From: an uncultured Spongiibacteraceae bacterium
Lineage (GTDB): Bacteria; Pseudomonadota; Gammaproteobacteria; Pseudomonadales; CAMLJR01
Assembly: GCA_946480345.1 (NCBI GenBank)
Contig: CAMLJR010000064.1
Location: forward strand, 1 to 15,423
DNA: 15,423 nt
Direction: 5' to 3'
In this document: piece after piece, positions 14,380-15,423 of the stretch
How positions within the stretch are numbered: the stretch's first letter is position 1
Layout of the letters: the number at the start of each line of letters is the position of its first letter
Notes under the pieces: model-generated
What the model was told of the DNA's origin: nothing
Database searches by the model: none
Seen by the model: the letters and a program-made list of their open reading frames with translations, nothing else
Made by a program: the position numbers and the translations under genes

Positions 14380-14709
14380 ATGGCTATCGATATCAAGGGG
14401 TTAGGGACACCGCCTGCTGCGGATCAAACCACCTTGCGCAATACCAGCAAGGAAAGCGCAACGAACACCGATCGAGCGGCGCAACAACCGCCCGCGCCTA
14501 CCGCATTGGCCAAGGCCTCCGCGGATAGCGTGAACCTGAGCAGTCAGGCGCAGGGAATGAAAGCCATGGAGCAAAAGCTCCAGAAGCTGCCCGACGTCAA
14601 CGAAAAGAAAGTGGCCGAAATTAAAGCCGCACTGGCCAGTGGCGAATACAGCGTCGATGACCTAGTAGTCGCCGACAAACTGTTAGGTTTTGACGAACTG
14701 TTTAAATAG
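14380..14709 (+). CDS. flgM: Anti-sigma-28 factor
   Basis: FlgM binds FliA (sigma-28) in the cytoplasm and is exported through the flagellar channel once the hook is complete, releasing late gene expression. The 109-residue product has a typical flexible, Pro/Ala-rich N-terminal half (residues 1-50). VNLSSQA is at 51-57 and a C-terminal helical sigma-binding region at about 73-108, with VNEKKVAEIKAALASGEYSV then LLGFDELF. AAAGGG is about 8 bases before ATG 14380. It is preceded by a sigma-28 promoter and followed after 47 bp by flgN, the standard flgMN pair. Confidence 0.94.
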   Translation: MAIDIKGLGTPPAADQTTLRNTSKESATNTDRAAQQPPAPTALAKASADSVNLSSQAQGMKAMEQKLQKLPDVNEKKVAEIKAALASGEYSVDDLVVADKLLGFDELFK

Positions 14710-14731
14710 CGCCCCGTTGATTATTGCGGCG

Positions 14732-14745
14732 GGTGCGCAAGCACC
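14732..14745 (+). other. GNRA-loop hairpin abutting the flgN ribosome binding site
   Basis: GGTGC (14732-14736) and GCACC (14741-14745) pair around the loop GCAA, a GNRA tetraloop. The flgN ribosome binding site GAGG follows directly at 14746-14749. The stem is short but tetraloops of this class are stable, so it may influence translation of flgN relative to flgM. The role is inferred. Confidence 0.45.
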
Positions 14746-14756
14746 GAGGCCGCACG

Positions 14757-15233
14757 ATGAAATCAACCCGCGATTGGTCCCTGCTGCAGCAGTCGCTGCA
14801 ACAAGATATGGACATCAGCACCCTACTGCTCCAACTGATGCGTCAGGAGCGTGAAGCCCTCGAACTACGCGACTACGCCGCGTTCGAGGCGCTCATCCAG
14901 CCGAAGCAAAAACTCATCGCTCAACTTGAACAGCATGCAATGCTGCGTCGGCAATGGTTCGAACAGCAAGGCATGGGTGATGACGCCGCAGCACTACAGC
15001 TTCTTCACCGTGAAGCACCGGCAATCGCAACGCAATGGCAGAACGCCGCCGAGATTTGGCGCGAATGCCAAACCGAAAATCACATCAACGAACAAATCTG
15101 CAGACGTACGCGCAGCGTCGTCGAGCACATGCTCGACGTCCTGCGCGGTCAGCATCAGCAGAGCGGCAGCGTTTACGATGCCAAGGGCCTGGCACAGCGC
15201 GGAACCAGCGGACGCACGATCAGCAACGCCTGA
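14757..15233 (+). CDS. flgN: Flagellar export chaperone for FlgK and FlgL
   Basis: FlgN is a small cytoplasmic chaperone that keeps the junction proteins FlgK and FlgL ready for export; both clients are encoded in this window. The 158-residue product is almost wholly helical and Gln/Leu/Glu-rich, as in the family. Typical features are LMRQEREALELRDYAAFEAL (27-46), KQKLIAQLEQH (50-60) and a later Cys/Asn-containing helix with INEQICRRT at 110-118. The tail motif YDAKG is at 140-144. I chose ATG 14757 because GAGG lies 7 bases before it; an in-frame TTG at 14724 has no such site. Sequence conservation in this family is low, so the call rests partly on position after flgM. Confidence 0.88.
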   Translation: MKSTRDWSLLQQSLQQDMDISTLLLQLMRQEREALELRDYAAFEALIQPKQKLIAQLEQHAMLRRQWFEQQGMGDDAAALQLLHREAPAIATQWQNAAEIWRECQTENHINEQICRRTRSVVEHMLDVLRGQHQQSGSVYDAKGLAQRGTSGRTISNA

Positions 15234-15282
15234 GTCATACCCGGCAACGAGCAACCACGCCCAAACGCGTAGAGGCTTCCGC

Positions 15283-15288
15283 TACAAT
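15283..15288 (+). promoter_or_regulatory. Candidate -10 box of the tRNA-Arg gene
   Basis: TACAAT lies 12 bases before the tRNA and is followed by a very GC-rich stretch (ACGCGCCGCG), the kind of discriminator seen at stringently controlled stable-RNA promoters. I see no good -35 box at 16-18 bp upstream, so the call is tentative. Confidence 0.45.
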
Positions 15289-15300
15289 ACGCGCCGCGTT

Positions 15301-15376
15301 GCCCCCGTAGCTCAGTGGATAGAGCATTCGCCTCCTAAGCGAAGGGTCGCAGGTTCAACTCCTGCCGGGGGCACCA
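15301..15376 (+). tRNA. tRNA-Arg, anticodon CCU
   Basis: The 76-base sequence folds into a full cloverleaf. The 7-bp acceptor stem is GCCCCCG with CGGGGGC; the D-arm is GCTC with GAGC. The anticodon stem is TTCGC with GCGAA around the loop CTCCTAA, so the anticodon is CCT, reading AGG. The T-arm is GCAGG-TTCAACT-CCTGC, and the 3' CCA is encoded. It starts 67 bases after the flgN stop, on the same strand, with no terminator between them. The bases after it to the window end (15377-15423) show no feature I can support. Confidence 0.97.
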
Positions 15377-15423
15377 CCTACCCTTCCAGTACCGTCCAGC
15401 AAAGACCACAAACCCCAGTAAAT

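Noticed and set aside
1..15423. Search for CRISPR arrays, insertion sequences, toxin-antitoxin pairs or defence genes.
   Set aside because: No regularly spaced long repeats, transposase-like frames or unexplained intact genes are visible; almost all the DNA is accounted for by core flagellar and chemotaxis genes.

Overview
The window is a flagellar hook–basal body locus from a gammaproteobacterium of moderately high GC content. The order cheV-cheR-flgBCDEFGHIJKL on the minus strand, with flgA-flgM-flgN divergent on the plus strand, matches the layout known from Pseudomonas and its relatives. FlgJ is the two-domain form (rod cap plus peptidoglycan hydrolase), and the promoters are a mix of sigma-54 and sigma-28 types, which fits the same group. 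I cannot name the genus.

Layout, left to right. Positions 1-246 hold the 3' end of an unidentified plus-strand gene, which meets flgL at a shared bidirectional terminator (263-288). From 314 to 13366 all genes lie on the minus strand; read in transcription order they are cheV, cheR, flgB, flgC, flgD, flgE, flgF, flgG, flgH, flgI, flgJ, flgK and flgL. A divergent intergenic region (13367-13531) separates cheV from plus-strand flgA, flgM and flgN. A tRNA-Arg(CCU) gene follows at 15301-15376. No stretch longer than 300 bases lacks a gene; the longest spacer is flgE-flgF (219 bp).

The promoters, read by eye, give a coherent programme. Sigma-54-type sites (-24/-12) precede flgA, flgB and flgF. 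Near-perfect sigma-28 sites precede cheV and flgM. A stem-loop with a T-rich tail separates flgE from the flgF promoter. The inferred transcription units are flgA, flgBCDE, flgFGHIJKL, cheVR and flgMN. This is the early/middle/late division known in Pseudomonas: rod, hook and ring genes use sigma-54, while the anti-sigma factor, chaperone and chemotaxis genes use sigma-28.

The products work together as follows. FlgB, FlgC, FlgF and FlgG form the rod. FlgJ caps the rod and cuts the peptidoglycan. FlgA helps FlgI build the P ring, and FlgH makes the L ring. FlgD caps the growing FlgE hook. FlgK and FlgL form the hook-filament junction, with FlgN as their chaperone. FlgM holds sigma-28 inactive until the hook is finished. 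CheV and CheR act in receptor coupling and adaptation.

I see no new gene system here; gene content is ordinary. The points worth a second look are in the non-coding DNA: face-to-face nested early and late promoters between cheV and flgA, a palindrome at the flgM transcription start, short tandem repeats in the flgB-flgC and flgC-flgD spacers, and stem-loops beside several ribosome binding sites. In the proteins, FlgL and FlgK share a variable-domain module.
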